Positions 1 to 9,147 of a stretch of 33,399 bases of DNA are shown here, piece by piece. How positions within the stretch are numbered: position 1 is the stretch's first letter; each line of letters begins with the position of its first letter. This DNA comes from Syntrophomonas sp. (GTDB lineage Bacteria > Bacillota > Syntrophomonadia > Syntrophomonadales > Syntrophomonadaceae), in the NCBI GenBank assembly GCA_016841875.1, contig JAENYG010000030.1, forward strand, positions 1 to 33,399, read 5' to 3'. A model generated the notes under the pieces. That model saw nothing but the letters and a program-made list of their open reading frames with translations, was not told the origin of the DNA and made no database searches. The translations under genes were made by a program, and so were the position numbers.

Positions 1-36
1 GAAATCTACACAGCACTAGGTGTGGATCCACCCTCG

Positions 37-192
37 TTATAAATTCCGGGAATGCTCCAGGTTGACCTGCATGGTGTTAAAACTGATGTAAAGGGATATA
101 CCCACTGCTATTATAGCTGCCATACCCAGAAACTGAGCGAAGGTACCGCGGATTATGTATTTGAGCCGGCGAGACAGTACGCTCATGGTCAT
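37..192 (-). pseudogene. ABC exporter permease (FtsX/MacB type), N-terminal fragment only
   Basis: The fragment encodes 51 residues: a basic start (RRLKYIIRG), one hydrophobic segment (about residues 16-37, FAQFLGMAAIIAVGISLYI) and the beginning of an extracytoplasmic part (SFNTMQVNLEHSRNL). A short cytoplasmic start, TM1 and then a large periplasm-like domain is typical of FtsX/MacB-type ABC permeases, which are normally several hundred residues long. The reading frame stops at 37-39. Sequence 1-36 is unrelated to the expected continuation, so the gene is probably cut by an insertion whose body lies outside the window. The start ATG overlaps the stop of the preceding ATPase fragment (ATGA overlap), with AAAGGA about 6 nt upstream, as in an intact ATPase-permease operon. 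Positions 1-36 hold no recognisable feature. Confidence 0.7.
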
Positions 193-392
193 TCAATCCT
201 TTCCGGAGGAAGCGGAGCCTCATTAACTGTTATGTCAGCTATAGCACCGCTGCGCATACGTATTACCCGACCAGCCATATCCCCGATGGCAGTATTATGA
301 GTTATAAGAACACCGTGTTTTTCAGTCTGGTGTTTTACTTCTTTAAGGAGCTGCAAAATATTTGTCGTATTGTAATCGAGTGCATCGGTTAG
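189..392 (-). pseudogene. ABC transporter ATPase (MacB/LolD type), C-terminal fragment
   Basis: About 66 residues match the end of an export-type ABC ATPase. A degenerate D-loop region (TDALDYNTTN, expected EPTGALDYNTG) is followed by the switch histidine motif (VLITHNTAIGDMAGRVIRMRSG), and the frame ends at 189-191. An in-frame stop lies immediately upstream at 393-395. Walker A, the signature motif and most of Walker B are missing, so this is a 5'-truncated relic. It sits directly before the permease fragment, overlapping it by 4 nt, which shows that the two once formed an operon. The breakpoint is near position 390; the DNA beyond it is AT-rich and unrelated. Confidence 0.75.
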
Positions 393-607
393 TCAGTATA
401 GGAATTTCATAAATTAAATTAATTCCAGCCTACAAGTATCCTTGATCGGATATTTCCAGGTCATTGGTTTGTTCCAATATATCATACTTATTTACCATCT
501 TCTCATTACAATTAAAATTTATGCAAATTCTTTAAATCAATTAAGTATGACCAATACTTTGGGTACCATCTTTGGATGGCGGCTGTTCGTTACGCTGTTT
601 ATTTTAT
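393..607. other. AT-rich stretch without a supported gene
   Basis: This lies between the ndk terminator and the truncated ATPase. The only small frame I noticed, 22 codons on the minus strand at 430-498, has no properly spaced ribosome binding site and no recognisable similarity. I see no RNA gene or repeat here. Confidence 0.5.
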
Positions 608-637
608 ATAAAAAAGGCCGTCCCAAAGGGGACGGCC
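608..637 (-). terminator. Rho-independent terminator of ndk
   Basis: A perfect GC-rich stem (GGCCGTCCC / GGGACGGCC, 616-637) has a short loop and is followed on the minus strand by a run of T (615-608). It lies 18 nt past the ndk stop codon and closes the long minus-strand gene series. Confidence 0.9.
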
Positions 638-655
638 TCTCCCTGCCTTACATTC

Positions 656-1102
656 TTAACTAATCCACTTATCAATAGCCCGGTTATAATCCAGCACTTC
701 CTGGTCCTGGAAAAACAGGCTGATCTCCCTTCGGGCTGCTTCTGGCGAATCAGAACCATGAATTATATTTTGATCCACCTTCACGGCCAGATCTCCTCGT
801 ATTGTTCCTGGCTCAGCCTCGGCAGGATTAGTCTTGCCCATTAACAAGCGCATACTGGCAATTACTCCTTCACCTTCCCACACCATGGCTACCACTGGTC
901 CAGAGGTGATAAACAAGAGCAGGTCTTTGAAAAAGGCTTTATCTACATGCTCCACATAATGCTCTCGGGCCAGTTCTTCGCTAATGACCATAAATTTTAT
1001 GGCCTTTAATTTATATCCTTTGCTTTCTATTCTGCGTATTATTTCTCCTACCAGAGATCTTTGCACTCCATCCGGTTTAACCATCACAAAAGTCTGTTCC
1101 AA
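656..1102 (-). CDS. ndk: Nucleoside diphosphate kinase
   Basis: The enzyme transfers the gamma phosphate of ATP to nucleoside diphosphates through a phosphohistidine intermediate. The protein is 148 residues, the normal bacterial length. The N-terminus [17 protein letters not shown] is the family signature, and the catalytic histidine is H115 in NIIHGSDS. The start is TTG at 1102: AGGAGG lies 9 nt upstream and there is no better ATG. It is the last gene of the block, 43 bp downstream of ftsH, and ends in a strong terminator. Placement directly after ftsH is not the usual Bacillus arrangement, but the identity is secure. Confidence 0.97.
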   Translation of the reverse strand: MEQTFVMVKPDGVQRSLVGEIIRRIESKGYKLKAIKFMVISEELAREHYVEHVDKAFFKDLLLFITSGPVVAMVWEGEGVIASMRLLMGKTNPAEAEPGTIRGDLAVKVDQNIIHGSDSPEAARREISLFFQDQEVLDYNRAIDKWIS

Positions 1103-1145
1103 ATCAATAGTCCTCCTGCTGCTCTATTTATTGCGGTAATAATAA

Positions 1146-3011
1146 CTAAGCTTGAATATCGCTTCCAGCATCGTGGTCTGATTCTGATTCTGACTCTGCT
1201 TCGGTCTCAGGTTCCTGCCCTTCCATTATTTTTAGAAAATCCTGGGCTTCCATGGTTTCATGTTCTAATAAAAATCCGGCCACCTGGTGCAGTTTCTCCA
1301 TCTGATCATTTAATATTTGTTCAGCTTTGTTATAGCTCTCGTGTATATACTTACTGGCCTCTTTATCTATCGCATAGGCTATGGCATCTGAATAGTCCCG
1401 ATCCCTGGAAAAATCCCGGCCTAAAAATACTTCTTCACTTTTATGTCCAAAGGTAATCGGCCCCAGCTCATCCGACATGCCAAATTCAGTAATCATTTTG
1501 CGGACAATACTGCTGGCCCGTTCCAGGTCGTTTTGAGCTCCAGTACTTATATCATTTAGCACCAGGGCCTCCGCTACTCTACCTCCTAAGAGGGTAGTTA
1601 TTTCATCCAGCAGATGAGACTTGGTAATATAATTCCGGTCTTCTTCTGGTAGGAGGAGTGTATATCCTCCTGCCCGTCCCCGGGGGATGATAGATATCTT
1701 ATGGAGTTTATCAGTATTAGGAAGCATGTAGCTTACTACTGCATGTCCAGCTTCGTGGAAAGCTACCAGCCGTTTTTCTTTGTCAGATATTACACGGGTT
1801 TTCTTTTCCGGTCCGGCTATTACCCGTTCAATGGACTCTTCCATTTCATCCATGTATATTTTATTTTTACCTCGGCGCGCAGCGAGCAAGGCTGCTTCGT
1901 TAACCATGTTGGCCAGGTCTGCTCCTGTGAATCCAGGTGTACGTTTGGCCAGGATTTCCAGGTTAACTTCTTCATCAATAGGCTTATCCTTGATATGCAC
2001 TTTTAGTATGGCTTCTCGGCCTTTTACATCAGGTTTATCAATCAATATATGTCGGTCAAAGCGGCCCGGCCTTAACAAAGCAGGATCTAATATATCTGGT
2101 CGATTGGTAGAAGCCATAACAATAATACCTTCATTGGTGCTGAATCCATCCATCTCCACCAGCAGCTGGTTTAGAGTCTGTTCTCTTTCATCATGTCCGC
2201 CACCCAGACCAGCACCGCGCTGTCGCCCGACGGCATCTATTTCATCAATAAATACTATACATGGTGAACTCTTTTTGGCCTGCTCAAACAAATCTCTTAC
2301 CCGGGCAGCCCCAACGCCCACAAACATCTCTACGAAATCTGAACCACTAATGGAAAAGAAAGGAACCGCTGCTTCCCCGGCAACCGCTTTGGCCATCAGC
2401 GTTTTCCCTGTTCCAGGGGCTCCAAATAACAAAACCCCTTTAGGTATTTTGGCCCCAATTTGTATAAATTTACCAGGATTTTTCAAGAATTCGACTACTT
2501 CCTGCATTTCTTCTTTAGCTTCTTCTGCACCGGCCACATCATCAAAAGTTATCTTTACTTCTTCCCCGGTCATCAATCGAGCCCGGCTTTTACCGAACTG
2601 CATCACTTTATTTCCCCCACCTTGAGTCTGATTCATAATAAACATAAGGAAGGCAATGAGCAGCACAATAGGTAATAAAGTGCCCAAAAGCGTCATCCAT
2701 ATGGATGGCGGCGGAACTGGCTGGGTTGTATAGTCGACCTTTTTTTCCCGCAGGAGAGTAATAATATCCGTTTCCTTGGAAACAGTTGCTACATAGCTTG
2801 AGCCATCAGCTAGTGTGCCGCTAATATTGTAAACCAGCTCATCTACTTCTACTACTGCCTCGGCTACCTGCCCCTGCGATACCTTAGTATAAAATTCAGG
2901 CTCAGATAATGTCTTGGCCTGATCAACGGGAGCCGACGTTAATTTGAGCGCAAATACGGCTATCATTACGATCAGCACATATATGGCTATATTTTTTAGG
3001 GCCCTATCCAA
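1146..3011 (-). CDS. ftsH: ATP-dependent zinc metalloprotease FtsH
   Basis: This is a membrane-anchored AAA+ protease that degrades misfolded membrane proteins and short-lived regulators; in Bacillus it is needed for sporulation. The 621-residue protein has TM1 at about 8-25, an extracytoplasmic domain, TM2 at about 105-126, then Walker A GAPGTGKT (197-204), Walker B IVFIDE (252-257) and the second region of homology around 300-320. The zinc site is HEAGH (419-423), with D495 as the probable third ligand. The C-terminal tail is acidic and repetitive (Glu/Ser-rich, last ~25 residues), which is common and not conserved. The start is TTG at 3011, preceded by GGGGAGG at good spacing. It follows tilS by 104 bp with no hpt gene between them, unlike Bacillus. 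Confidence 0.98.
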   Translation of the reverse strand: MDRALKNIAIYVLIVMIAVFALKLTSAPVDQAKTLSEPEFYTKVSQGQVAEAVVEVDELVYNISGTLADGSSYVATVSKETDIITLLREKKVDYTTQPVPPPSIWMTLLGTLLPIVLLIAFLMFIMNQTQGGGNKVMQFGKSRARLMTGEEVKITFDDVAGAEEAKEEMQEVVEFLKNPGKFIQIGAKIPKGVLLFGAPGTGKTLMAKAVAGEAAVPFFSISGSDFVEMFVGVGAARVRDLFEQAKKSSPCIVFIDEIDAVGRQRGAGLGGGHDEREQTLNQLLVEMDGFSTNEGIIVMASTNRPDILDPALLRPGRFDRHILIDKPDVKGREAILKVHIKDKPIDEEVNLEILAKRTPGFTGADLANMVNEAALLAARRGKNKIYMDEMEESIERVIAGPEKKTRVISDKEKRLVAFHEAGHAVVSYMLPNTDKLHKISIIPRGRAGGYTLLLPEEDRNYITKSHLLDEITTLLGGRVAEALVLNDISTGAQNDLERASSIVRKMITEFGMSDELGPITFGHKSEEVFLGRDFSRDRDYSDAIAYAIDKEASKYIHESYNKAEQILNDQMEKLHQVAGFLLEHETMEAQDFLKIMEGQEPETEAESESESDHDAGSDIQA

Positions 3012-3115
3012 AATTTTTCCTCCCCTTGAGAATATTGAAAATATCCGTCATATTGTAGCATAAACGCGGCTCCTTTTCAATTAAGCACCATAATATGCAG
3101 TTTTTTTATCCCTGT

Positions 3116-4501
3116 TTACTTAGTATTTTCATCAATCTCCCTTCTTATTACCAGAACGTTGTTGGTATTTTCATCTACACCAGCATTTCTGGAGATGCTG
3201 TGCCCGACTACCGCGTATACTTCATCTTGGGAAGCCAGCAGCGGGATGCGGCTTCTTTCTATAACCGGGATTTTTTTATCAATAAAATAGTCTTTTATTC
3301 GCTTACGCCCTTTCATTCCGGACAAGCTGATTCTGTCTCCGGCTTTTCTGGTACGCAGGAAAATATCTTTAGCTAATTTGTCATAATCCAAATATATTTC
3401 ATCACGACTGCCCTTTTTATACTCTTCCATAGTCATATTATCAAAGCAGAATTTATCTCCGGTCTCTTTTATACTTATAAATCCTGGAGTTGTTACTGGA
3501 TAGCAGTAGTTAATCTCTTTTTCTAAACGATCCCCAATGATTAATTGATCATAGGTTTTTCTTACCCAGATGCTTTTTCTTAGTTTAATTTTTTTGGCCG
3601 ATCCTGGTTTGTGTTGTAAATCCATAATAAGCTGTACATCCAGCGCACTCCATCCATAATCGCCTTTTAACCTGCCCAAAACACTTAATATGATCCTTCG
3701 TTGAAAAGCTGGATGCAGGGTTCCAAAAAACCGGCTATCAATAACTACCTGCTCTTTATCATAGCTAAGCACAGCAGATGCCATCAATATATTCGTTTCT
3801 ATTTCCATCGCTTCATGTTCTTCCCGGGCAATTGACCCCAGCCTATCCAGATTATCCACAATCCGTGGATTAAATTCTTTCTGCAGGTAAGGGATCAATT
3901 CATGCCTCATCCGGTTGCGCATGAAACGGAGATCGTAATTACTCCTGTCAATGCGATAAGACAGTGAGTTTTCCTCTAGATATGTCTCAATAGCCGCTCT
4001 ATTTACCCCCAGCAGCGGCCTCACCAGATAGCCGTTTGCGGGCAAAATGCCTCTTAAACCCTTGATACCGCTTCCTCGAAGAAAATGCAGTAAAATTGTT
4101 TCAGCCTGGTCATCCCGATGATGAGCCGTAGCAACACAATGAGCCTGAATTTCATGCTTTAATTCATCAAAATACTGATACCTGCAGTCCCGGGCCGCTT
4201 CTTCAAGACCCTTTTTCTGAGCTGCGGCCGCTTTTTTTACGTCCAGCGTTTTACAATAGAAAGGAATTTGCCATTCCCGGCACAGACTGCGAACAAATTC
4301 TTCTTCTTCGTCAGCTTCATCTCTTAATTGATGATTCAGATGAGCGGCAAGCAGCTTAATACCCTGTACCGGAGCAAGCTTTTTTAATATATGCAAGAGG
4401 GCAACAGAATCTGGTCCCCCTGACACAGCTGCAATTACCACTGCACCCTTACTGAAAAGTTGGTTTATTACAATATAATCATTTATTTCTTGCAGCATCA
4501 T
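3116..4501 (-). CDS. tilS: tRNA(Ile)-lysidine synthetase
   Basis: TilS converts C34 of the CAU-anticodon tRNA-Ile to lysidine with ATP and lysine, so that AUA codons are read as isoleucine. The protein has 461 residues. The PP-loop ATP pyrophosphatase motif SGGPDS is at about 27-32 near the N-terminus, followed by HLNHQLR and the conserved AHHRDDQAETILLHFLRGSG segment. The C-terminal part has the basic RKAGDRISLSGMKGRKRIKDYFID signature of the TilS C-terminal domain. The ATG start is preceded by GGGAGAA. It lies 120 bp downstream of spoIIE, the usual Firmicute arrangement. Confidence 0.97.
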   Translation of the reverse strand: MMLQEINDYIVINQLFSKGAVVIAAVSGGPDSVALLHILKKLAPVQGIKLLAAHLNHQLRDEADEEEEFVRSLCREWQIPFYCKTLDVKKAAAAQKKGLEEAARDCRYQYFDELKHEIQAHCVATAHHRDDQAETILLHFLRGSGIKGLRGILPANGYLVRPLLGVNRAAIETYLEENSLSYRIDRSNYDLRFMRNRMRHELIPYLQKEFNPRIVDNLDRLGSIAREEHEAMEIETNILMASAVLSYDKEQVVIDSRFFGTLHPAFQRRIILSVLGRLKGDYGWSALDVQLIMDLQHKPGSAKKIKLRKSIWVRKTYDQLIIGDRLEKEINYCYPVTTPGFISIKETGDKFCFDNMTMEEYKKGSRDEIYLDYDKLAKDIFLRTRKAGDRISLSGMKGRKRIKDYFIDKKIPVIERSRIPLLASQDEVYAVVGHSISRNAGVDENTNNVLVIRREIDENTK

Positions 4502-4621
4502 GTTTATTCTCCCGCGGTATTTGCTCTACCACCCTTTATATAAATATTCTTTTCCTTTTTTGTCAATGTTCCCTATCCTGAATAACAAATACCAGCTTTC
4601 TGAACCTGACTCCTGATGTAT

Positions 4622-7108
4622 TCAATCCGGTAGATTTAAGTCCAAATAGGTACAGATTACGGTCATGTCATCATGAGGTTTACCTTTACACATACTTAAG
4701 GCCCGGTTAATGATCATCTCAGCGATCAGCTGAGGATTCTTGCTTTCCACCATTTTAAGTAATTCCTGTATCCATCTGGTACTATCTTCATCTGGATTGC
4801 TGGTGGAAAAATCCAGAACTCCATCACTTATCATTACCAGCAGATCCCGGGCAACCATACGCCGGCTGTCAGTAAAAATATCCATATTTTCCACTATTCC
4901 CACTGGCAGAGAACTGGCACTAATTACCTCGACCTGTTGTCCACGTTTTAAGAACGAAGGTACACTGCCGGTTTTTATAAAATCTACCTCGGCTGTGTAT
5001 AAGTCTATCATAGTTATATCCAGAGTAGCGAAATCTTCTCGGCTGGATCTTAACAGCAAGGTTGAATTAATGGTATTTAAAGCAACTGACTTATCGAAAC
5101 CTGCTTCCAGCAGCGTTTCAAGCATCCGTACTGCTGATCGGCTTTGGGCACAAGCCTCCTCACCTACCCCCATACCATCGCTTAAGGCAATTAGTTCCTT
5201 ACATTCCTGGAGATTGGCTATGGTATAATTATCACCACATATGGCCTCCTTCCCCACCTGAGCCACCCCGGTAGTTACTCTATAAGTACAGGCTCTGCTC
5301 AATACAAATTCACAATTTCCTTTTCCCATAAAACAGGGACAGTTTCTATCCAAAACCTCCACCTTTTCTCCCAGAGCAGCAGAAACCGCTGGCACCACCT
5401 GGTTTTCACAATACTGGCCGTCCGAACATGAATTCATTATGATTTTTACATATAATTGGGCTCCAGCTGTTTTTATCGGGGTAACATCAATAAGTTTTAT
5501 ATTCATCTTTTTGAGGTCTTTTTTTATTTTATCTTTTAATGTATAGTCAATTACCGTCTTGTCGTCATAATCATCCGCCAGGTTTTCAATTACCCGGCTT
5601 ATCCCCTGTATCTGCCTGGAAATCATACTGCAGGAGTCGTCTAAGCGGTTCTTCCAATATTCATTTAAACGCAGACTGGCAAACAAGTAGTTGATAAGAT
5701 TTACAATGTCTCTGCTGTAAAGACAGCTTCGTCTAAATTCAGGTGAACAGTCTTCATAGGCTATACTGCCTGCCTTTTCGGCAATAGTAAATAGGTCCAG
5801 TATTTCTTTAGATGTTTTATAGCAGTATTTCTCCCAGCACTTTTCATAATGCAGGCACTGATGACAAAAGCCGCTGGATATTTCATCATAAAGATAGTTA
5901 AGATAGGAAGCCTCTTGTCCAATGCTGCCCGTTTTTCCTGGGCTTTCCAGGGTGCCAGCAATTTCATCAAATACCCGGGCAAAACCCCTTATGCGCTGGA
6001 GGGCTTCTGTCTTCAGGCATTCTGCCGCCATGGGCAAGCTGCTTTCCCGGTTAGCCATGGCAGTCAAAGCTGGCACACTTTTGACCGTAGCCTTAAAGGA
6101 TTCCGGAAGCAAGAAAAAGATTAGACAGGCGATGGCCGTTTCCCAGATGCCCAGCACAGTTTGGTGGGTTTCCGGTATAAATAAAGAAAAGGCCATGGTT
6201 CCAAGCATGAACCCGATAATTATTCCTAGTTTGCCAAGGTTTCGAAACAAACCGGCCAGCAGACCGGATATGGTATACAGACCAAGACTGAAGGTAAATA
6301 TACTGGATGTAATGGATGGTATTAGTCCAACCATAGCTCCAACCATAGTAGCCTGTCCCGGCCCCCATAGGAAAGCCGCGGTCAGAATTCCCAGCCGGCA
6401 CAATATGGAACTTAAACTTAAGCCAGCCAGCTCAACGCCATTTACTCCCATAATAAGACCTATGCCAAGGATGAGAAAAGCGGCTATATCTTCAAAGGCA
6501 AATAGTGACAGCGCTTTCCTCTTTTTAACGGTATCACTGGCTACCACAAATACAAAGGTTAATATCCCAGCTAGTAATGACTCAAATATAACCACCATTT
6601 CACCATAAAAAGAAATCCCACTGCTCATTTGAAAAATACTTTTGATAAGAAATATGGTTGCCACACAGACAAAAGGGATTCCCCACCAGTATTTGTCGGT
6701 GGGCAGATTAATATGGTTGATAACGCCTATAAGAACCATAAGCGTGATTATATTAGCATATATATTTGTATCTGAGCTGCTGCCGATCAGGCCAGCAACT
6801 GCTAAAGCACCCATAGCAATCCCGGTAATCGGTCTTTTTCTGCTAAATGCTGCTGTAAATGCAAACATAAATGGCAGTAATTCACCCAATATAGAAGCCC
6901 GGGCCATAATAAATGACATTAAGGATAGTATTAATACTTCAGCAGTCAACAGCACCTTCCAAATTTGGGCTAGATTTATTTGGTATGGAACCCATTGCCC
7001 CCGGTTAGCTTTCTTGATAGACTTGATCTGTTCACGTTTCTTCTCCAACCATCTCTTTCCTGGAGCCTCTTTAATTCTCTGGTAAGGATAAACTTCAATT
7101 CTTTCCAT
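4622..7108 (-). CDS. spoIIE: Stage II sporulation protein E (membrane PP2C phosphatase)
   Basis: SpoIIE sits at the polar septum of the forespore, dephosphorylates SpoIIAA and thereby activates sigma-F; it also helps form the polar ring. About ten hydrophobic segments fill roughly residues 40-320, followed by a Cys-containing regulatory region. A C-terminal PP2C domain (about 620-820) has metal-binding aspartates in CGDNY (D626), LSDGMG (D644), MISDG (D762) and PHDD (D814), numbered from the chosen start. I prefer the ATG at 7108 (828 residues) because GGGGGG lies 9 nt upstream. The in-frame ATG at 7147 would add 13 residues but has no ribosome binding site and sits almost on the -10 box. It has its own promoter and precedes tilS. 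Confidence 0.97.
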   Translation of the reverse strand: MERIEVYPYQRIKEAPGKRWLEKKREQIKSIKKANRGQWVPYQINLAQIWKVLLTAEVLILSLMSFIMARASILGELLPFMFAFTAAFSRKRPITGIAMGALAVAGLIGSSSDTNIYANIITLMVLIGVINHINLPTDKYWWGIPFVCVATIFLIKSIFQMSSGISFYGEMVVIFESLLAGILTFVFVVASDTVKKRKALSLFAFEDIAAFLILGIGLIMGVNGVELAGLSLSSILCRLGILTAAFLWGPGQATMVGAMVGLIPSITSSIFTFSLGLYTISGLLAGLFRNLGKLGIIIGFMLGTMAFSLFIPETHQTVLGIWETAIACLIFFLLPESFKATVKSVPALTAMANRESSLPMAAECLKTEALQRIRGFARVFDEIAGTLESPGKTGSIGQEASYLNYLYDEISSGFCHQCLHYEKCWEKYCYKTSKEILDLFTIAEKAGSIAYEDCSPEFRRSCLYSRDIVNLINYLFASLRLNEYWKNRLDDSCSMISRQIQGISRVIENLADDYDDKTVIDYTLKDKIKKDLKKMNIKLIDVTPIKTAGAQLYVKIIMNSCSDGQYCENQVVPAVSAALGEKVEVLDRNCPCFMGKGNCEFVLSRACTYRVTTGVAQVGKEAICGDNYTIANLQECKELIALSDGMGVGEEACAQSRSAVRMLETLLEAGFDKSVALNTINSTLLLRSSREDFATLDITMIDLYTAEVDFIKTGSVPSFLKRGQQVEVISASSLPVGIVENMDIFTDSRRMVARDLLVMISDGVLDFSTSNPDEDSTRWIQELLKMVESKNPQLIAEMIINRALSMCKGKPHDDMTVICTYLDLNLPD

Positions 7109-7149
7109 GGTCTTGATACCCCCCATCTCCAATTGCTTGTTGTCCATAA

Positions 7150-7182
7150 ATTATATCAGCATTAACTGGTAAAATTTGTCAT
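7150..7182 (-). promoter_or_regulatory. Candidate Spo0A-activated sigma-A promoter of spoIIE (21-bp spacer)
   Basis: A perfect -10 TATAAT (7155-7150) lies 21 bp from an ATGACA -35 (7182-7177; one mismatch to TTGACA). Over-long 21-22 bp spacing is the hallmark of the Spo0A-dependent spoIIE and spoIIG promoters of Bacillus. The -35 overlaps TGACAAA, one mismatch from the 0A-box consensus TGNCGAA. Further 0A-like words lie upstream (TGTTGAA at 7264-7258; TGTCGAT on the plus strand at 7294-7300). The boxes are seen directly; the regulator is inferred. Confidence 0.6.
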
Positions 7183-7339
7183 TAATGGTGGGGCTCCATG
7201 ATTTGTTTTATACAAAATTCAATAAAAACGCGGGCCAGCAAACACTATCTTCATTCATTCAACAAAGTATATCCTCTACTGACTGGTGTCTGGTGTCGAT
7301 AACTAATATAAGCAATATACAAATTTTGAAATGTTTTAG

Positions 7340-7384
7340 GCAGAAAAACTGTCGGCTCCTAATTTCATTATGAAATAAGGAGCC
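7340..7384 (-). terminator. Probable terminator of ppx
   Basis: A long stem, GGCTCCTTATTTCAT paired with ATGAAATTAGGAGCC apart from one central mismatch (7354-7384), is followed on the minus strand by GACAG and then TTTTT. The 5-nt gap before the T-run makes it weaker than a canonical terminator. The remainder of 7183-7450 holds only the possible 0A boxes. Confidence 0.55.
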
Positions 7385-7450
7385 TGAGTGCTTAATAATA
7401 TATTCAATTCCTCGATTATCCCCCTCATGAATCAACCAGCAAAGGCCGCT

Positions 7451-8350
7451 TCACTCTGCCCGAGCCTTCTCATAAAGATTCCAGATTACCCCTTCCAGTA
7501 AATCACTTTCGCTTACTATCATCTCTTCTGCTTCCAATAAGGACATGAGCAACGAAATAATCCGTGCTCCCTGCGGCAAAATATCAGCTCTTTCCGGCTG
7601 CAGTCCTGGAATATTTTTTCGTTGTTCCAGACTCGTTTGAAATAACCTATCACATAGTTGATCAACTTCCCTTATGGTCATAAGCTGCCCGTGTATCAAT
7701 TCTGGCGTATAGGTTCTCATTTCCATTTTAATGGCGGCCATACTAGTAGCAGTACCTCCCACAAAGACCAGCGGATGCCCTATTAGTTTGCTTATATCCC
7801 CCATACCCTCCAGGAGCATCTTTTCCATATCCCTTAAGCTCATATGGTTTTCCGTTGCTCTAACCGCACCTAGAGGGAGCGATTTGATGTAAACTGCTTC
7901 ATTGTCTAATATAATTTCCGTGCTGCCTCCACCCGAATCAATAACTACTGGACACAGGCCTATGTTCAATCCATGTTTTACTCCCTGATAGGTTAATAAT
8001 GCTTCCTGCTCCCCATCTATGATATCTATGGGCCCGGGAAAATACTGAAGCATAGTCTGTAAAAACATCTCCCGGTTATTTGCTTCCCTGACCGCACTCG
8101 TAGCCACTGCCCGGGATGCAGTGACCTCATAGTGACTGATAAGATCTGTAAACTGAGATAAACATACTATGGTTCTTTTTACTGCTTGATCATTTATTCG
8201 TCCGTTCGAACTCAACCCCTGTCCCAGTCGAGTTTGCATCAAGCCTCTTTGTAATGGAATCAACTGTTGGTTTTTATCTATGTCTGCAATTAACAGCCGA
8301 CAGGAATTAGTTCCAATATCTACTGCAGCGAATTTCAAATCTATTCTCAC
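7451..8350 (-). CDS. Ppx/GppA-family phosphatase
   Basis: The family hydrolyses exopolyphosphate or the pppGpp 5'-phosphate; which substrate applies cannot be told from the sequence. The protein has 299 residues, the short two-domain ASKHA form without the C-terminal HD-like domain of E. coli Ppx and GppA. Phosphate-1 loop AAVDIGTNSCRLLIAD (about 8-23), phosphate-2 loop VIDSGGGSTEII and adenosine-type motif FVGGTATSMAA are all visible. The apparent start is GTG at 8350, with AGGAG very close upstream; the TTG four codons later is a possible alternative. It lies between yabR and spoIIE, a placement I associate with Clostridia. A terminator-associated repeat separates it from yabR. Confidence 0.88.
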   Translation of the reverse strand: MRIDLKFAAVDIGTNSCRLLIADIDKNQQLIPLQRGLMQTRLGQGLSSNGRINDQAVKRTIVCLSQFTDLISHYEVTASRAVATSAVREANNREMFLQTMLQYFPGPIDIIDGEQEALLTYQGVKHGLNIGLCPVVIDSGGGSTEIILDNEAVYIKSLPLGAVRATENHMSLRDMEKMLLEGMGDISKLIGHPLVFVGGTATSMAAIKMEMRTYTPELIHGQLMTIREVDQLCDRLFQTSLEQRKNIPGLQPERADILPQGARIISLLMSLLEAEEMIVSESDLLEGVIWNLYEKARAE

Positions 8351-8397
8351 GCTCCTAATATGGATCGGGGTTTTAAGCCTTATTTACCCTTATATTC

Positions 8398-8597
8398 AGT
8401 AAAAAAGCACTTCAACGAAGTGCTTTCAGCTGGTCGACGAAATCGACAAGATGTCAGGCCGATGACAGGAGCGAAGATCAAGGCATGAAAAAATCCCGCG
8501 ATTGAGGCGTACCTGAGTACGTTGATTGAGCGGGCTTTTTGAAATAACGCTGAGATTCGCTTTTGTCATCGGCCTGAAGCACTTCTGCGAAGTGCTC
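8398..8597. repeat. Terminator-associated palindromic element, copy A
   Basis: The layout on the plus strand is: hairpin (8404-8426, stem AAAGCACTTC/GAAGTGCTTT, loop AAC), arm (8427-8455), core (8456-8575), hairpin (8578-8596, stem AGCACTTC/GAAGTGCT, loop TGC). The two hairpins share the same stem but have different loops. Only the lower-coordinate hairpin has the T-run (minus strand, 8406-8401) that makes it an intrinsic terminator for yabR. The core is a long near-palindrome: the outer stem includes GGCCGATGACA/TGTCATCGGCC, the inner stem CCCGC/GCGGG, and the tip is CGTACCTGAGTACG. It is inverted relative to copies B and C with respect to gene direction. No coding potential is seen. Confidence 0.85.
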
Positions 8598-8615
8598 TCC
8601 TTAATTCTTAATATA

Positions 8616-9068
8616 TTATGGATTATTTCTTCTTTTCTTTTGTTCCATCCGGTTTTTAATGGGCTGCATTCTTTCGTCGCTTTCTTTTAGAAACTTAGTA
8701 ATTTTATCATCCAGACTTACCGGTTCACTCTTGCCCCGATGATCCTGTCCATAAGCATTTCTCCTACCGGGATTAGGATTGGGTCTCCTGATTCGTTCCG
8801 GTTTCACTTCTGCTGGTTTGGAGGACACTGCCTGCTTCATAGATAAACCAATTTTATTTCCTGATACATTCAGCACTTTTACTTTGACCTGATCTCCTAC
8901 CTGGATAAAGTCTCTGACGTCCTTAACATAGGTATCCGCAATTTCCGAGATATGAACGAGTCCCACAACTCCTCCGGATAACTCAATAAATGCTCCAAAA
9001 TTCGTTATGCCCTGTACTTTCCCGTCTACGATCTCTCCCGGCACAATATTCGCTTGTTCTATAGGCAT
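8616..9068 (-). CDS. yabR: S1-domain RNA-binding protein, YabR family
   Basis: This is a small RNA-binding protein of the general-stress GSP13/YabR type; its role in the divIC-spoIIE region is not well defined. One S1 domain fills about residues 8-78 (PGEIVDGKVQGITNFGAFIEL ... VGLVHISEIAD ... GDQVKVKVLNV). A basic, low-complexity tail rich in Arg, Asn, Pro and Lys follows, probably unstructured and RNA-contacting. I choose the ATG at 9068 (150 residues, beginning MPIEQANIVPGE). The longer frame from 9125 reads through the ribosome binding site, where ATG-AGG-AGG encodes Met-Arg-Arg, and its extra residues are outside the family. Copy A of the repeat lies just downstream. Confidence 0.88.
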   Translation of the reverse strand: MPIEQANIVPGEIVDGKVQGITNFGAFIELSGGVVGLVHISEIADTYVKDVRDFIQVGDQVKVKVLNVSGNKIGLSMKQAVSSKPAEVKPERIRRPNPNPGRRNAYGQDHRGKSEPVSLDDKITKFLKESDERMQPIKNRMEQKKRRNNP

Positions 9069-9147
9069 AGAAATAAAAGTCCTCCTCATTGTCTGATAGG
9101 TTAATTCTATTAGATGGAGCTTCACTAGTCAATATTTATCGCTAACA

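Noticed and set aside
430-498. 22-codon minus-strand frame downstream of ndk
   Set aside because: No properly spaced Shine-Dalgarno and no recognisable similarity.
1780-2625. Long plus-strand open frame (281 codons)
   Set aside because: It is the mirror of ftsH coding sequence, with serine/threonine-rich composition typical of antisense shadow frames; ftsH is unmistakable on the other strand.
3012-3115. Missing hpt gene between tilS and ftsH as a deletion scar
   Set aside because: The 104-bp gap contains no hpt-like codons or repeat; hpt is simply absent here, and I cannot tell loss from a different ancestral order.
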